Below, piece after piece: positions 46,399 to 60,475 of a stretch of DNA of 64,000 nt. The notes under the pieces were generated by a model that had not been told where the DNA came from, ran no database searches, and saw only the letters and a list, made by a program, of their open reading frames with translations. Numbering within the stretch: position 1 is the stretch's first letter; each line of letters begins with the position of its first letter. This DNA is from Chromera velia (lineage: Eukaryota > Sar > Chromeraceae). Made by a program: the position numbers and the translations under genes. The stretch is taken from NCBI GenBank assembly GCA_018398765.1, contig JAHBMJ010003590.1, forward strand, positions 1,041-65,040. Direction: 5' to 3'.

Positions 46399-46768
46399 GC
46401 ATGCAGGGTCGCGCGGTCCTGGGTCCGACCGCTGCAGCATATGTCATCATTGCATGCCCTAGCTATCCCTAGCTCTTTCAATACTATATATATCAATAGA
46501 TCCACTGAGCTCGGTACAGCAACGATGTGTGACAGGGACGCAGGTACGTTTGTCCACCTTCACGCACTGAGGTTTCGTCCCGAAGGTTGATGTAGGTTGA
46601 TGCTTGAGAAGAACCATACAGAGCGTCTCAATTCCTTGGGGGAAGTTGGTCACGTGCGCGTGCAACTGGTACGTACGGCGAATCGAGCAACAGTGTAAGG
46701 ACAATTAACACAGCCTGGCTTTCACCACGAACTTTGATCAGTTTGAGCTCCTGAAGGAACTCGGTACT
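46399..46768. other. Short intergenic region upstream of the secreted-protein gene
   Basis: It contains TGCATGCA at the left edge and an ACTATATATATCAATA stretch near 46480 that could serve as a TATA-like element. No ORF of note is present. Confidence 0.4.
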
Positions 46769-47167
46769 ATGAGGGTCTGGTTTTACATCTCCCTTTCTGT
46801 TGCTGTTGTTTCGAATGCTGCCACGCAATTCTGTATGTACACAGACTCCAGTTGCTCTGGAACAGAGAAATGCGTCGACAGCGGCACATGTGTGCAGTGG
46901 AGTTCGTCGGCTTCCAACAAAGTCTCTTGGGACACTTCAGCAAAGACCCTGACGATGGAACAGTACGGGTCTTCCACAGATTGCTCCAGCAGTTCTGTGT
47001 CTGAGACCTTCGACTACGCCACCGGGGTCTGCAGTGCTGCAAGTATCAACAACGAATACGCTTCCTACCAGATGAAGGGCGATGAGTCTTCTGGCACACG
47101 CAGCTCGGCTTGCTTGACTGCCCTCTGGTGCTTTGCTTTGCTTTTCGTCTTCAGCCTCTCCCTGTGA
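46769..47167 (+). CDS. Small secreted, probably GPI-anchored six-Cys protein
   Basis: A 132-residue intronless gene. Residues 1-18 form a signal peptide (Met-Arg-Val-Trp-Phe-Tyr-Ile, ending near Ala-Ala). The mature part has exactly six cysteines (22, 29, 35, 41, 72, 88), consistent with three disulfides, in a Ser/Thr-rich context. After Gly-Asp-Glu-Ser-Ser-Gly (104-109), a likely GPI attachment zone, a hydrophobic tail of about 18 residues runs to the C-terminus with no charged residue after it. This layout is typical of GPI-anchored surface proteins in protists. No family match is claimed. It is independent of both flanking giant genes. Confidence 0.7.
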   Translation: MRVWFYISLSVAVVSNAATQFCMYTDSSCSGTEKCVDSGTCVQWSSSASNKVSWDTSAKTLTMEQYGSSTDCSSSSVSETFDYATGVCSAASINNEYASYQMKGDESSGTRSSACLTALWCFALLFVFSLSL

Positions 47168-49379
47168 GAGGCAGGATTGAATTGCCTCACGTGTGGATGC
47201 TTTCAAGACCTAGTTGTGCAGATGTTGCACAAATGGGGTGACTGCATGCAAGCAGACGGGCAGGACTGTTGGCCGACAGGTACCCCATGAGGTCTTTGGC
47301 AAAGATAAAAAAATATCTGCACGGAACAAAAGCATGGGGCAGTGCCTGATGTAAATTCGAACAAAAGAAGGCGCGAAATGAAGTCAGCGTTGGTCAAAGC
47401 CTCCCCCCGAATCTCGATTCAGCGCAATCACAGCCCATGAGTCTTCATCTAATCCGCCTGTGACTCACCGATCCTTCCACGGGATCATTAATACTGTATC
47501 AAGAGTGTGGATGACTTTATTTTGGCTGTACCGTGTGTCCGCAGGAAAGGAGCGCGCCCCTTCAGTGCCCTCGTCTTCACCTCCCGTGCATTTCCTTTCT
47601 GATTGAGTTTCGAAGAGCAACGCAGATGAGACAGAACAGGACGGGCGTGAAAGCATTAGGGTAGGAAGCAAAACATGACAAAGAATGGAATGCGAAAAGC
47701 ACAGAAAGTGCATGTCAGCACTTGCCAGTTTAAAGCCTGGCAATGTGCATGCAAAGGTCATACGAATTCAATGGACTCGGACTTGAAATTGGATGAAAAC
47801 GCAGGCTGCTTTTCTTACAGCCGTTTTGCGCCAATCAGACTGGGTGCGGGATGATCCATGTGACGGAGGGTCCCGCGTGCGTAACATAGTGCCGCCCTAG
47901 ATGCTGCCGTAGAATAAGACACTGTTTTTCACGTCTGAGTCAAGACTGTCAAGCCCATATCATGACTCAGATGATCGAACTGCCCTTCGACTCGGTCTTT
48001 GAGTCGTTAGTAGTCCTTATGCAAAACAAAAAAAAAACATACTTCCAGATCTGTTATCACAAGTTCTATGTAAAACATGCATTACAATATCATGTTATAT
48101 CATATAGGATTAGGATTAGGATTAGGATTAATGTCTGGAGGATTGGCCTCCTGCCCCAATGCCGAGCGCTCGACGTGCGGCATCCAGGAAAAGCGCATAC
48201 ACGCGTCGGACCTTCCTGGCCGGCCCGCACAGGCCAAAAAGACCTGTGCCGCAAACTGTTTACGTGATAATCAATCAATTACTATCAATCGCATGCAGAA
48301 GACTGCAATCAATCAACTCTCACTGACGATGCTGCGGCCCGCCGATCGACCCGGCGGAGCTCAAACAGGCTTCAAACGGAGGCATCTCAAAACAAACGGT
48401 CGATCGATTAGAGGCCAATCTCATTACTTCCCAAGTAAAAGATTCAACTGTACACAACATTATCAAAGTTCATGCAGAGGTTCAGTTCTATTCAGTTCAA
48501 ACTGCTTTATAAAGTTAAAACGCTATGTTAGAATCATAAATATCAAACCAGCTAGCAAACCAGATGTCGGAGAGGTACAACAACATTATACATTTTGTTT
48601 AAATCAGTATAAATTAAAGCGAATTAGTTGACAATATTATGTATTTTTCTTGCATATGGTATGTGTTGTTATAAGATAGACTGCTAGTGGCAGCATGTGG
48701 CAACATAACTCGCAATATAATTTAAAGATTTAATGTTAGGTTCAAACTTTAAAAACATTTAGTTCGTCATCACCATTTTATAAGCAAAACATATAGGCAA
48801 AACATAGTTGGTCCACTAAATTCAACTCATTCGATCTATAGCTTGAAGCTAGGCTTAAAGTTAGCGTAGTTTACTAGTAGTAGTAAAATCTAGAGTAAAA
48901 TGTTTTAAAAGTGAGCTTGAAACTGCGTACATGCAATAATGTAAATAGATTTATCTTGGCTGCTAGCCAGGACATGTATATACTATATAGTGCAACCAAG
49001 GAGGAGCTTGGGAGGATTGACATTGGTTTTTTAGTACAAATGATAGTAAAAAATATAAAAGATACTAATTATCATAAAGGCATTCGGATGGAGGAGCGTC
49101 AAGTATGAGGTCGCATGAGAGAGAGAGATAGCAGCGAGAGCAGTAACCAGGACAGAAGGAAGAGATGAAAGACGTATAGGCCAGACGCTAGGAACAAACT
49201 TTAAGTCAATGCCCCCCCGCGTCATATAAACAAGTATTTTGAAGGATTTTTTTCTGTACAATAGGAAAGATTTGTGAGTTCCAGTGCGTTTTTACACTTT
49301 CTAATACAATACTGGCACTGACATTTGCCCTCCTGATCAAATGTGCTCCTCAACCCGTTCGACTCTGACTTGGCGGTCG
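47168..49379. other. Gene-poor intergenic region
   Basis: 47168-47960 is of mixed composition with no convincing ORF. 48030-49270 is AT-rich apart from a GC-rich island at 48140-48260. A short TAGGAT repeat lies at 48105-48130. Several 60-180-codon frames exist but have no protein-like character. Confidence 0.55.
48105..48130. repeat. Interstitial (TAGGAT)n, telomere-like
   Basis: A little over four tandem units of TAGGAT, equivalent to TTAGGA in another register. It is one base different from the vertebrate-type TTAGGG unit. Confidence 0.85.
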
Positions 49380-51761
49380 TCAAGAACTGTCACTCATGCC
49401 TCTGACCAGGAAAGATATCGGCACGCTTGCCATCTTCATTGTGGGCAGGTAGCTGCCCCAAATGGCAGTGAGGACAGAGAGAAGCAGCATGACGAGGAAC
49501 ATCGGCAGAGGGAATGCAAATTCGAAGGGGAGCTCTGTGAAGAGATTGAACTGCAGAGTCAGCGTGATCGCTACACAGATGCCAATGGCAGCCCCCAGAA
49601 TGGTGGAGGCCGAGGTGAGTGCTAGGGCCTCATACGAGTACAGTCTGACACACTGACTCCTCGAGAGTCCCAACGCCCTGATGACTCCAAACTCCCACGC
49701 GTTCTCCCGGACGTTCGACTGGAAGGAAATCGTCAGGAGGAAGAAAGCCAGGAGAAGGGCGATCGCACCGACCACCAGGAAGACGTACTGTGTGTGCGAG
49801 AAATAAAGGGGGGAAGAATTGAGGAGACAACAGAGTTGCATAAGGTAGTAAATGTTTCTGATCTCATGATAAATTACAGAGAAGTAAGAGACACACTGGC
49901 TGACCAATGTCCTCTCAGGAGCATGAATTTGAATCCACGCTGACACTCAGACAAATGACAGTCAGTCCATCGTTGGAGAAAAGCAAAAATGAGCGTCAGA
50001 AAAACATACATGTCTGTGGGGGAAAGCAAGAGCGTCGAGAAGCATCCTAGATGAAAGCAGTTTGGGATCTTCCCGTGTGTCTTTCCATTTAAGCGTAAAG
50101 ATAGAAGTGCATTTAAATAGCATAATTGAGAATCATACAGGAGGCACGCAGACAAACATACATATACGCATACATATACACACAGAAGAGGAAGGAATGA
50201 TAGCTGACTTGTAGTACGTCCACCGCCTGGCTGACGGTTTCTGAGAGGCCGACTGTGTCGATCAGAGTCTGGTCATCATCCAAGAAAGCTCTGCGTTCAA
50301 TGCATGCATTTTCTTTCATATTTTTCTGTATGAAAAAAGAATTCTGTATGAAAGAAAATGCATGCAGAGTCTGGTCATCATCCAAGAAAGCTCTGCCTTC
50401 AATGAGGCATTTCGGTGCAAAAAATCGAAAGGGTGAGCGAGTGCCGAGAAACCTCGTTTCAAACCTGGCTGTCGAACTCAAAAAGTGAAAAAACTGGCTG
50501 CACGGCCATGCATGCAGCGCCAAGTCTAGCAAGCATACCATTCAAGCTTATCGCACACATGCACATCGAGTGAACTGTGTGGATCAGCAAGCTATGTCCC
50601 AGGTGTCTTCGAGGTTCATCATCCGCGCACACATTCTGTCTGTCACATTTGACTTAATTCCTGACTCAAAATTTGATGCTGCATGCTGAGACTGGCAATC
50701 GGCCCTTCCTTTCTCATTGTTTAATTGGTTATGTCTTGCATCTTCAACTGACCGCATTGCATTTGTGATCCTGTCCCGGTCCTCCTGTGTGACTTTGGAC
50801 ACAAGGCTCACGTAGAGCTTCTTCTTTCCTGCATGTATCGGGTGAAGCACGCAAAGAAAGTGAAGGGGAAAACTTGGTTTCTCACCTCACTTTATCAGAG
50901 AGGCCGCTTGCTTTCTTTAGAACTAAGCAAAAGTTTCTCGCACTTTCATGACAGGAGGAAATACTTCTCAGCCAATAGTAATATGCAGACTTGCCACCGA
51001 CCGATGTCTTCCAGCGGCACCTCTGCAGTGTCCCTGTCATATGTCGAGTTCAAACTTGTCGACAGTGCAGTATCGAGGTCAAGATTCGTTGTGCTGGTGT
51101 CAGAGTCACTCAAAGATTCCCATTCCGCACTCGTGTACAGTCCCCCCTGTGTGTCTCCTGTGTCGTCGACCAACAAGGTGGAGGACATCGGCATCGAGGT
51201 GAGGGTTGTTGTGGAAGCAAAGTTCCCGTTGTTGTTGTCGTTGGAGTTGTCTCCCGCTTCCTCCTCTGCTTCTGCAGAGGTCGCTATCTGCCTCTCCCGT
51301 GTCTCCGTGTCCATCCGGTTCTCGTCTGCCTGACTGCCGTACAGGTCCAGGTAGGCTTGAGACCTTTCGTATCCCGGGATTCCGGCTGTACAGAAAGAAG
51401 AAGTGGGGAGGGAGACAATGAAATGAGGAAAGCGTAAAGAGACAGAAGGCAATACCAACCGAACTGAAGAAATGTAACAAAAACATGCGAAAGCCAGGGT
51501 GACTCAGCAGCAAAGAGTATCAGAATGCACTGTGGACTGTCAAAAAAAAAAAAAAAAGGAAGCACCCCCACGTACAGCGAAGAGACCAACCTCCGAGGGG
51601 CAGCTCCGTGTCCGTAGAGTTCCTGTTGATTCCCGCCAGAGAGGAATAGTAGAGCCTTTGTCCCCTCAATGCGAGACGCCAGAGAGATTCTGCGGGTCAG
51701 CGGATGTCGGAAGAAAAGAGGGAACAAGAAAAAAAACATTTTTTCACGAAAAGGAGCGAGG

Positions 51762-51857
<96 letters not shown>

Positions 51858-53549
51858 GTTTGTATGAGCTCAGTATTTGCGCACAGCGGATGTCGTTCCA
51901 TTTCCTCTTCTTCCAACCGACTGACGGATTTGTGCTTCCGACGTGACCAGGTTGGGAGTCCCTGTAAGAAGCTGGTAGGAGGACATGACGATCCCTGGGA
52001 GTTTCCTGACCAGACCCCTTGCGACTGCAGGAAGAATAAAGGCTCCAGCTGATCGAATACCCAGAGAGATGAGCAGACTGCTGCCTGCATTCACCGCCAG
52101 ACGGTCCCGCACTCCCTCGGGTGCGATCACAGACACCGGCCTGTCGGTGACGTCTACAAAATCCGTCTTCCCAAAGTCGCGTTTCAGGACCGTAGCGCTC
52201 ATTGAGGCATCTGTGTTGACGGCAGGGACTCCAGTCAGAACTCCGCTGCAGACACGATGGCAGAGCTTTGCCATAAGAAAGACTCAGTGCCACTTTCCAT
52301 CAGTGATGCAAAAGGGATGGGCATGTGCAATTGAACGAAGTCGATTGAGGAGTGCGAGAACTCAACTTCGCCGACAAGGTATCTGGTTGGGATGTTTATG
52401 TCCGGAGGACGCCACAAGAATCAATGGCTGGCTGGCTGGCTGACTGACTGACTTCGGGTCATATCGCAGCAGGGTCTCCTCTTGGTTGTTTATCTGCTCA
52501 TGGGGACAGACAGCAAAAGAGACCGAGAGAAGGGGTGCAAAGATGAAGTAATTTGGGTGGATGGATCCGAAAATAAACGGGAAAAGGCCTCAAAAGACGT
52601 GAGAAGGATCTCAAGCAAGGTTTGGACAAAGAGGGCATGCAAAAAGAGCTCTGACCGTTCACCTTCGAAGACACAGAGAATAAGTGCGTGACATGATCCA
52701 CTGCATGACGGTGCTCCGGGTGAAGAGCACCAACTTTGCTCTGAAAAGCATCTTTTCAGTCTCTGCACATTTTCTGTCCTAATCCGATTGCATGTCCCAC
52801 AATATAGAAAGCAACAATGTCTTCAGGACAGGCGGGCCCTTCCATGCTATAGCTGCCTGACTGACCTGTATTCTGATGATCTGATTTTCCCCGGGTTCTC
52901 GGTCATCCTCCACGGGGTCCTGCCAGAAGAGAGACTCGATCTCGGGCTGCCCCCCCCTGGCCTCTTCTATGACTTCATCCTGAGTCTCGCTTGGCATGAT
53001 GAACTTGGCATAGGTCACGCTGGCGAAATTGTCCTGAATTCCGATCATGCTGGCAGAGCTGCAATTGCATCGAAGTGGCATGCTTGAAGTTGCAGTGAGT
53101 GAGACACCGAGGAAGCACGAAGATGAGAAAAAAAGAAGGGGCAAAAGTTTTTGTCGCCACAAGAGGGTATCGAGACGCAGTTGCAGACTCTCTAGGTGGC
53201 GAAGGCACGGAGACAAGAAAGCTCTGCAGCGACTGAGCAAGCGCCAACGGGCCGACGTCTAGAGAGTCAGGAAGGAAACAGTAGACTGACTGACATGTCG
53301 GGCACCTGTCCTCCATTTGAAACAGAAGTCGTGGTGCCTGGGGCCTCCCCGAGTTCGAATGTCTCGAAGGAGTGTCCTGCCACGATTCTCATCTCATCCA
53401 CCTCCGAGGAATCTGCAAAGCGGGAGTAGGGCCGCGTCTTCGCCTCCTCCTTCTCGAAGTAGGCCTTCAGTGTGGCCTCGGGAAGGGGGCTGCAGATGCG
53501 CGTGCACTCACATACACACATACGCATACACACATACACACATACACAT

Positions 53550-53596
<47 letters not shown>

Positions 53597-53621
53597 CAGA
53601 GACAGACAGACAGACAGAGAG

Positions 53622-53676
<55 letters not shown>

Positions 53677-54537
53677 CAGAGACAGAGAGAGATCATGTAG
53701 ATCACTCCACTTTATCGCCAGAGACTCCCCGCGGGCTGGTAGCAAGCAAACAAAGTTTGACCAAAGGTCATTCACTTTCAGCTGTGGAGAAGGAGAACAG
53801 TAGAGACAGCAACAGAGGAGGCAAAAAAGAGCCCGAAAGAATCAACGACCACAACCCACCGCGTCCACCTCGAGGCTGTTACCACCACGTCAGCCCCCAT
53901 GAACAGCTTCACGTTGGCCACGAGGGCGTTTCCTGAATTGGGGAAGGACGAAGATCGTGTGGTCAAAGAAAAAAGGAGACAACCGACTACACCGAGGTCT
54001 CTCTCCATTCAAACGCCTGTCGATATGTGGGGTGCCTCAATTATTCGAGTTGCCAAACGTCAACATGCAGCTCCGCTTCTTCTCCTGCTTTCTGCAGTGA
54101 AAACTGCCAATCACCCTGTACTCCAGCAAGGCAAAATATGTTCTTTTGGTGTGTGTACTTCTGCTTAGAACTCTCTGAGAGGCCGTCCAAGGCGAGAATA
54201 TAATCACGCGATCGGTCTGACTCGCTTTCTGTCTGACCTTGCAGGACAAACATGGCGCCAGCAAAGATGAGAAAGGCGAGTGCAATCGTGAACATGAGCG
54301 CGGTCTTTCGATTTCTCTCCCGGTGTCCCTGCAAAAGGGCGGTGGGGGTATACACAGGATTCCTAGCTCTATTCTCTTCGTGCAGACACACACGCTGAAT
54401 ACAATTAGAGAATGCACCAGGCAAAATCTCTTGCAGAGAAGAAGGGAGAGGAGGATGATTCACTAGTTTCTTTGTCGAAGGGAAATAAACTTTGATGCAT
54501 GCCCTCACGGATACCATATCCGCCATGTGTCAACGTA

Positions 54538-54596
<59 letters not shown>

Positions 54597-56564
54597 AGAG
54601 AGAGAGGGAGAGAGAGGTAGAAAGAGAACCCAGGAAAGACAATCTATTCCGATTCGTGTTCACTTCTAGCCGAGCCAACAGACGTACCTACCTCGAGGCT
54701 CTTCCCCACTAGAGGCCGAAGGTTCGAGTCCGGAGTCTTCCAGGGCATCAACACCCACAGCAGAGCCTGCTGCAGGAACGGCTGGGCGACCTGAGCAAGG
54801 AGCACCAGACCCAGGAGGAGTCCCATCAGGACCTGCACTTGCACGCACAGGCGCAGAACAAAAGCAAAAGGAGTGGGTCCTGAGAAGTCCTTGCAATGCG
54901 CTGCTCATAGGAATGCAGGAAAATGCATCGACTCCTCATATCAACATCGGACCTTCAAGAAGGCGCAAGAGGGGACATACACCTATACCGACACATAAAA
55001 GAACACAGACGCCCTGAAAATTCTGGCCCGGATCGAAAAAAGAGTCGATGGTTTTCGAAAGACCCAACACCGACTGACAGACCGCGTTCAAGATCCCTAA
55101 GAACAGAGCGAGCTCGTTCAGTCGGAAGGCCGCCGGTAGAACGACAAAGACGACGATACCAGTCGTCACCAGAAGGCAGGCGATGATTATTTGGACAGGA
55201 GAGAGGCCGAGGGAGTCCAATTTGATCATCGTCATCTTCATCTCTCCTTGCACGGCCTGCTTGCAAAGAGGGAGCCACAATACCATTGATACATACAAGC
55301 CAAAGAACGCTGAAAGGCCAGAACAGATACAGGATGTTTGCAAAAGTGAAAGACACAAGGCAACCGAACGCTCACTGCAAGAAAATATCATGATCTTCGA
55401 AGGAGATGCGACCTATTGCAGAGTCATCTGGATAGACCACACACCAATAAAATTATGCACGCAACCGACTGACGTGATAGATGTCGAGAGCGTCTCTCAG
55501 AGTCTTGGAGAGTGCCCTGCTGATGGGCACAATGTTTGCAGCAATCGGCATGAAGAGCCCCAGTCCTAGTCCGAGCACAGCAGCAGACCTGCAGGGAAGG
55601 CAAGCAAAGGAGATGAAGAGGACAGGTGCGGAACAGTAAAAAAGGAAAAAATCATCACCTGAAACAACGATTCAAAATTACCTGAAGCGTTTCAAAATTA
55701 TGGTCCTTGCACGGCCTCCTGCCATCTTCTCTCAGACTCTCCCTCCCTCTTTCCCTTGTGATCCATCTGTCTTCTCATCCTTCTCTTTGGTTTCGAGGGA
55801 TGTCAGCCTCTCTGGTTCTCTTGTGACTGTTTGTGTTTTTGTGCTTTGCGTGAAGCCTTTAGATCACAAAACTTTTGGTTCTCCTGCCTCCCTTCCTGTC
55901 CTCCTTCCTCCCTCCCCTGACCGATGCAGCTCGTAGGAAAACTCCGTTGCCGCAAAACTGGCCAGGAAATAGGTCACGAAGAGCGAGACAAGCCAGGCAC
56001 AGAGGAGACCCAAAATCAGACCGGGGATGGCAAAGAGCAACGCCTGGATGAGCAGAAGCTTCACAAGGGTGTACTTGGGCATGCCTGCACACGCGCACTC
56101 ACAAGCAATCTCATTGTCCTGAGGGTATAAGGATCTGTGGTACGTCCTTTTTCTTAATAAGAAAGAAAGCGAGTAGGGGTATGCAAAGCCATAGAAAGTG
56201 GGGGGAAGTGATAATCAAGAGGCGCATCATTGTTTGTGTGTGGCAGACAATTGATAGCTCTATTGTCCATGCAGGAAGAAAGAGACAGAGGCAAAGACCT
56301 TCCGACTGACCGAGTGCTCTGAGCATGCCGAATTCGTAAGTCTTCTCCTCGACGTCGTTCAGCATCAGGCTGTACACGAGCACGATGCTCAAGAGAGTCA
56401 ACACAAAAACCACGGCACCAAAAATAGAGTCCAGAAAGAGACGCACAAATTGAGTTGTCTCGAGAGCCTGCAAGAAAAAGAAGGCAAAGAGAGCTCAAGA
56501 AGGAGTCTCTCACTTTCCTCTCAGTCAGCTCATTGACGCAGCCCTCTTTTTTCTGAGGTGCATG

Positions 56565-56599
<35 letters not shown>

Positions 56600-59500
56600 G
56601 CTCTGTGTTGAATACTGAAAAAAAATAAAAGAAACATTCGCCTCCTTGCTCCCACCGATCCAACACAAAGAGAGCTAGAGAGACTTAATTCTGACAGGAG
56701 ACCTCTCTGTCTGTCTCCCTGTCCCCTGACCGACCGACCGTCTGGATGGGCGTCTGAAGAGAGAAGGAGGTAGTCCATCCGATGTCTCTGCAGCGTTCAT
56801 GAAAGAGGGGAGGGTGTTCATTTGAAGTGATAGAGTCTTAAAGTTCCTCAGATCAGACCTGCCAATCGAAACCGAAAAGCAAACAAATGAAGATCGAGGG
56901 CACAATGCAAGAAGCGTGAGATGAACGAGGACCACTCAGTCCGGCCTGGTGTCTGTTCTTGAGGTACGATGACTGAAGACACCTCGTCGAGGGGCAAGAG
57001 AAAAAGAACTCCGGCAGGCAGGCAGGCAGGCAGGCAGGCAAGCAGAAGGCTGGCAGAAGGCTAGCATGGCAGCTTGCTGACCTCGCGACTGCGTCTGTCT
57101 TTCTCAAAATTTGTTGAGTCATGGCTTTGGGAGCCGCAAAGTAGATCGCCGTCCTTCCTCGCACCAGCACAAGAACCATGAGAGCGAAGTCGTCTGGGTC
57201 AGCTGCAATCAAGAAAGGAGGCACAGGACAGGGAAGGGAACGGAAAACCAAGAAAATACGAAGATAGACCCATGGGAGGATCGGAAGAATCGACTCGTGA
57301 GGCCTGACTTAGTCTACGACTCCAAGGACTGGGGACTAACCGTTATTGAGATCAGTAGTGATGGGCGAGAGATCGAAGGCCGGAATGAGAGCGCCCAGGG
57401 CAGGGTCTGTCTCTGTCACGTTTGTCCTCGCGGCGTTGGCAGAGTCCTCCACTGCCTCTGCCGTCCTCCTGAGGTAGTACCTGGAGTCGATGAGGACTGT
57501 GTTCCCTAGTGCCTTCGTCCATTTTCCCTGTGGGTTATCTGTGGCTGCTAGGTTGACGTATGTGTAGTTCCACTGGAAGAACGAGGCTAGGCTAGCGTCG
57601 AAGGCGGCAGTGAGGTCCGATCCAGAAACTGTCGAGTTCGTTGCCAGAGTTGCCAGCTGCATCGGAGCATTCATTCCATCCATTCCGGGGATATGTAGAC
57701 AGTCTGTGTTTCGTTTTCTTTTTCTCCTTCGTCTTTCTTTCTTCCTTCCTTCCTTTCTTTCTTCACGGACAGGAGACTTAAGGTCCGCTGTTCAATTGTG
57801 TTTTTCTTTGGGTGTTTTTGTTTTCTTTCTATGTTTTTGTTGAAGCTCTCAGGTGACGCCATTACACGGAGCGATGTCAGTGCTCTTTTCTTTTTTTCTC
57901 TCTCTCATTTGCACCTGCGGCTGCGCTTTCAAAGCTCTGAGGCATTCGCGGGTGCACTTCTTCTACAGTAGGCCCATTTGAATTGCAATGTGTGGAGATA
58001 GATCAATTCTGACCGACCTCGCTTCCAGAGACATCCGTTTGTGCCCCGTTGATGTCCAGAGTGAAGTTGGCGTCTGAAGGGATGAGGGTACTGAGGACCC
58101 CCCCTGTATCGAGGGGAATCTCCCCAGACGTGTCAAATCCTGCAGGCAGGCAGAGGGGCGACGAAAGTGGTACTGTGAACTTATGTACGAAAAGGGAACG
58201 AAGACCTGAGGATCTCTATGGCACTGTTCAATGTTGATGAATGGGCAAAGGTCTTGAAGTCAGCCGGTGCGCATCCACATGGAGATCGCTTCCGTTTAAC
58301 GGACAGACAGAGACAGATAACCAGTGAACGACAGCGGTTCGCTCTTAAGTTGCTTCAGCCTCGTTCTTGCCGGTGGTGGCAGTTCAAAGATGGATCTGCA
58401 CTTCTTCCCTCCTCTTCTCTTCTCATTGGAGACTCCGATCATGATGCAGCGATGCAGCCAGAGTACGTGGGGGGAAGACAAAAAGAAAGAAAAAGACATT
58501 TATTTGTGTGCAACCTAATCGAAGAACCGCATATATCGACCTTGCAGACCGACCTAGAGCTGTCAAGATTGCCGAGCTGTCTGCTGTGGAGGGGAATGTG
58601 GAGTCAATGCCCAGTGCCTCCAGAGAGCTCGCGAGGTTCAAGGTGATCTTCAGGTCCCTTCCCCTGTCGGGGGGGACCTGGAGGGAGGGAAGGGGAAGGG
58701 GGGGAAAGCAAGAGTCGGCCATATGGATGGGACCAGCGCTCTCTGGTATCCCTTCAGAAGAGGTTTGTTTGTTTTCGTGTCTCAATTCCTCACGGCATCC
58801 AACTTTCAAGTGATCCATGTGAAGAAAATCAGACAGAGTCCGATCGCAATTGAGACAGGGATCTCTTGGCTCCATCGTCTCTCACTGATTCTTCAACAGA
58901 TGAGCTGTAAGCTTGCAACAAAAGGAAAAGCGAACACTACTCTAACCCTTCACCTGTTGTGTCCTGCCCGAAGCTATTCGACCGAAAGGACCATAAAACA
59001 GAAACACGCACAAGGGTTTGAAGGGCAATCAATCAATCAAGCAAGCAAGCAAACAATGAATGAATCAATCAATCAATCAATCAATCAACCAATCAACCAA
59101 TCAAGCAATCAATCAATCAATCAACCAATCGACCAATCAATCAATCAATCAATCAATCTATCTATCTATCAATCAGCAAACCTCGAGAGCTCGAACGATA
59201 GTTCCCGACACGTAGCACTCCTGATCGGACAGCGGCCTCTCAGTGAATTTTCTTCCGTACCGATACTTCCTTTCCTTCTCCGTGTCTGCTATGAGCACTA
59301 GGGTAGTGGCGCTCTTGGACTCGTCGTCGGGATTTGTTGCAGTTCCCCTGAAGATCCATCTGAAGGGGGNGGGGGGGGGGGGGCAGGAAGAGCATGTACG
59401 CACTTGTGTATACACACGAACACACTCGCACACGCACACGTACACGGACACGCAGGCTCGCACGTATGCGCCTACACGTGTGAGCAAAAAAGAGAATCAT

Positions 59501-60439
59501 ATCCAAACTGAAAGCGGCGCAGGTATAAATGTAATGCACATATCCCCTTGCACCTTTTTGTTTTACAGTTGTCTCATGACTGCGCCGTCTGTCGGAAAAG
59601 AGGCCAATTTTTCTTCCTGAAACAATGCTACAAATGACAATTCGCACTCTGGTTTTTGACTTTTTCGACTGAAAGTGATCATTTCACAAACCTGGGGAAA
59701 GTGGCCTTGATGTCTGGACTGTCTGCTGTTCTCTCTGCAAAGAAGGTCTCATTGAGGAGCGCAGAGAGTGTGGAGGTCTCGAAGGTATCGATGGAGAACG
59801 AGGAGGCGCCTGTAGAGGAGTCGTCGGGGATGCTGCTGGACAGCGCCAACGAGGCGGGGTAGAACCCTGCCCTGAAGTCATACTCGTCTTTTTGACTGAA
59901 GTTGCTGGTTGGTGCGATTGGATAGGCAGAGGAGAGTTGGGGGAGATATAGAAGATCAGCCTCTCCGATGTCGTCTTCTGCGACTCGAAGGAAAATGATC
60001 GGAGACGTCTGCACGGCGTTCTGTAACACGACGCCGAAAAAGACGACCAGAAAAACAGTGAAGACGCCAATGCGGAACGCCTGGGGGTTCCGCGACACCT
60101 GGGCAGACGCGTAGGAAAAGGTTAGGCGTAGTCCTGCAGACAGGACGGCGGACCAACCAAGTTTGTGCCTAACTTCTCACGTACTGGTAGGCGCCCACAC
60201 ACCAAAACGCAGCACAGGACGCAGGTACGCATAGCACACACGAACACATGCATGCTGCCTCTCTCACATGCTTGCACACAGAAAAACGCACACACTCACT
60301 CACTCACCCACTCAGTCACTCACTCACTCACTCACTCACACACACACCCACACACACACCCACACACACATTCACACACGCACACGCACACGCACGCACA
60401 CGCACGCACACGCACGCACACGCACGCACACACACAAAC

Positions 60440-60475
<36 letters not shown>

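Noticed and set aside
52663-52740. Alternative frame for permease exon 19 (Ala-Lys-Leu-Val-Leu-Phe...)
   Set aside because: It looks protein-like but needs phase 2 on entry. The neighbouring exons require phase 0, and the next exon would stop at once.
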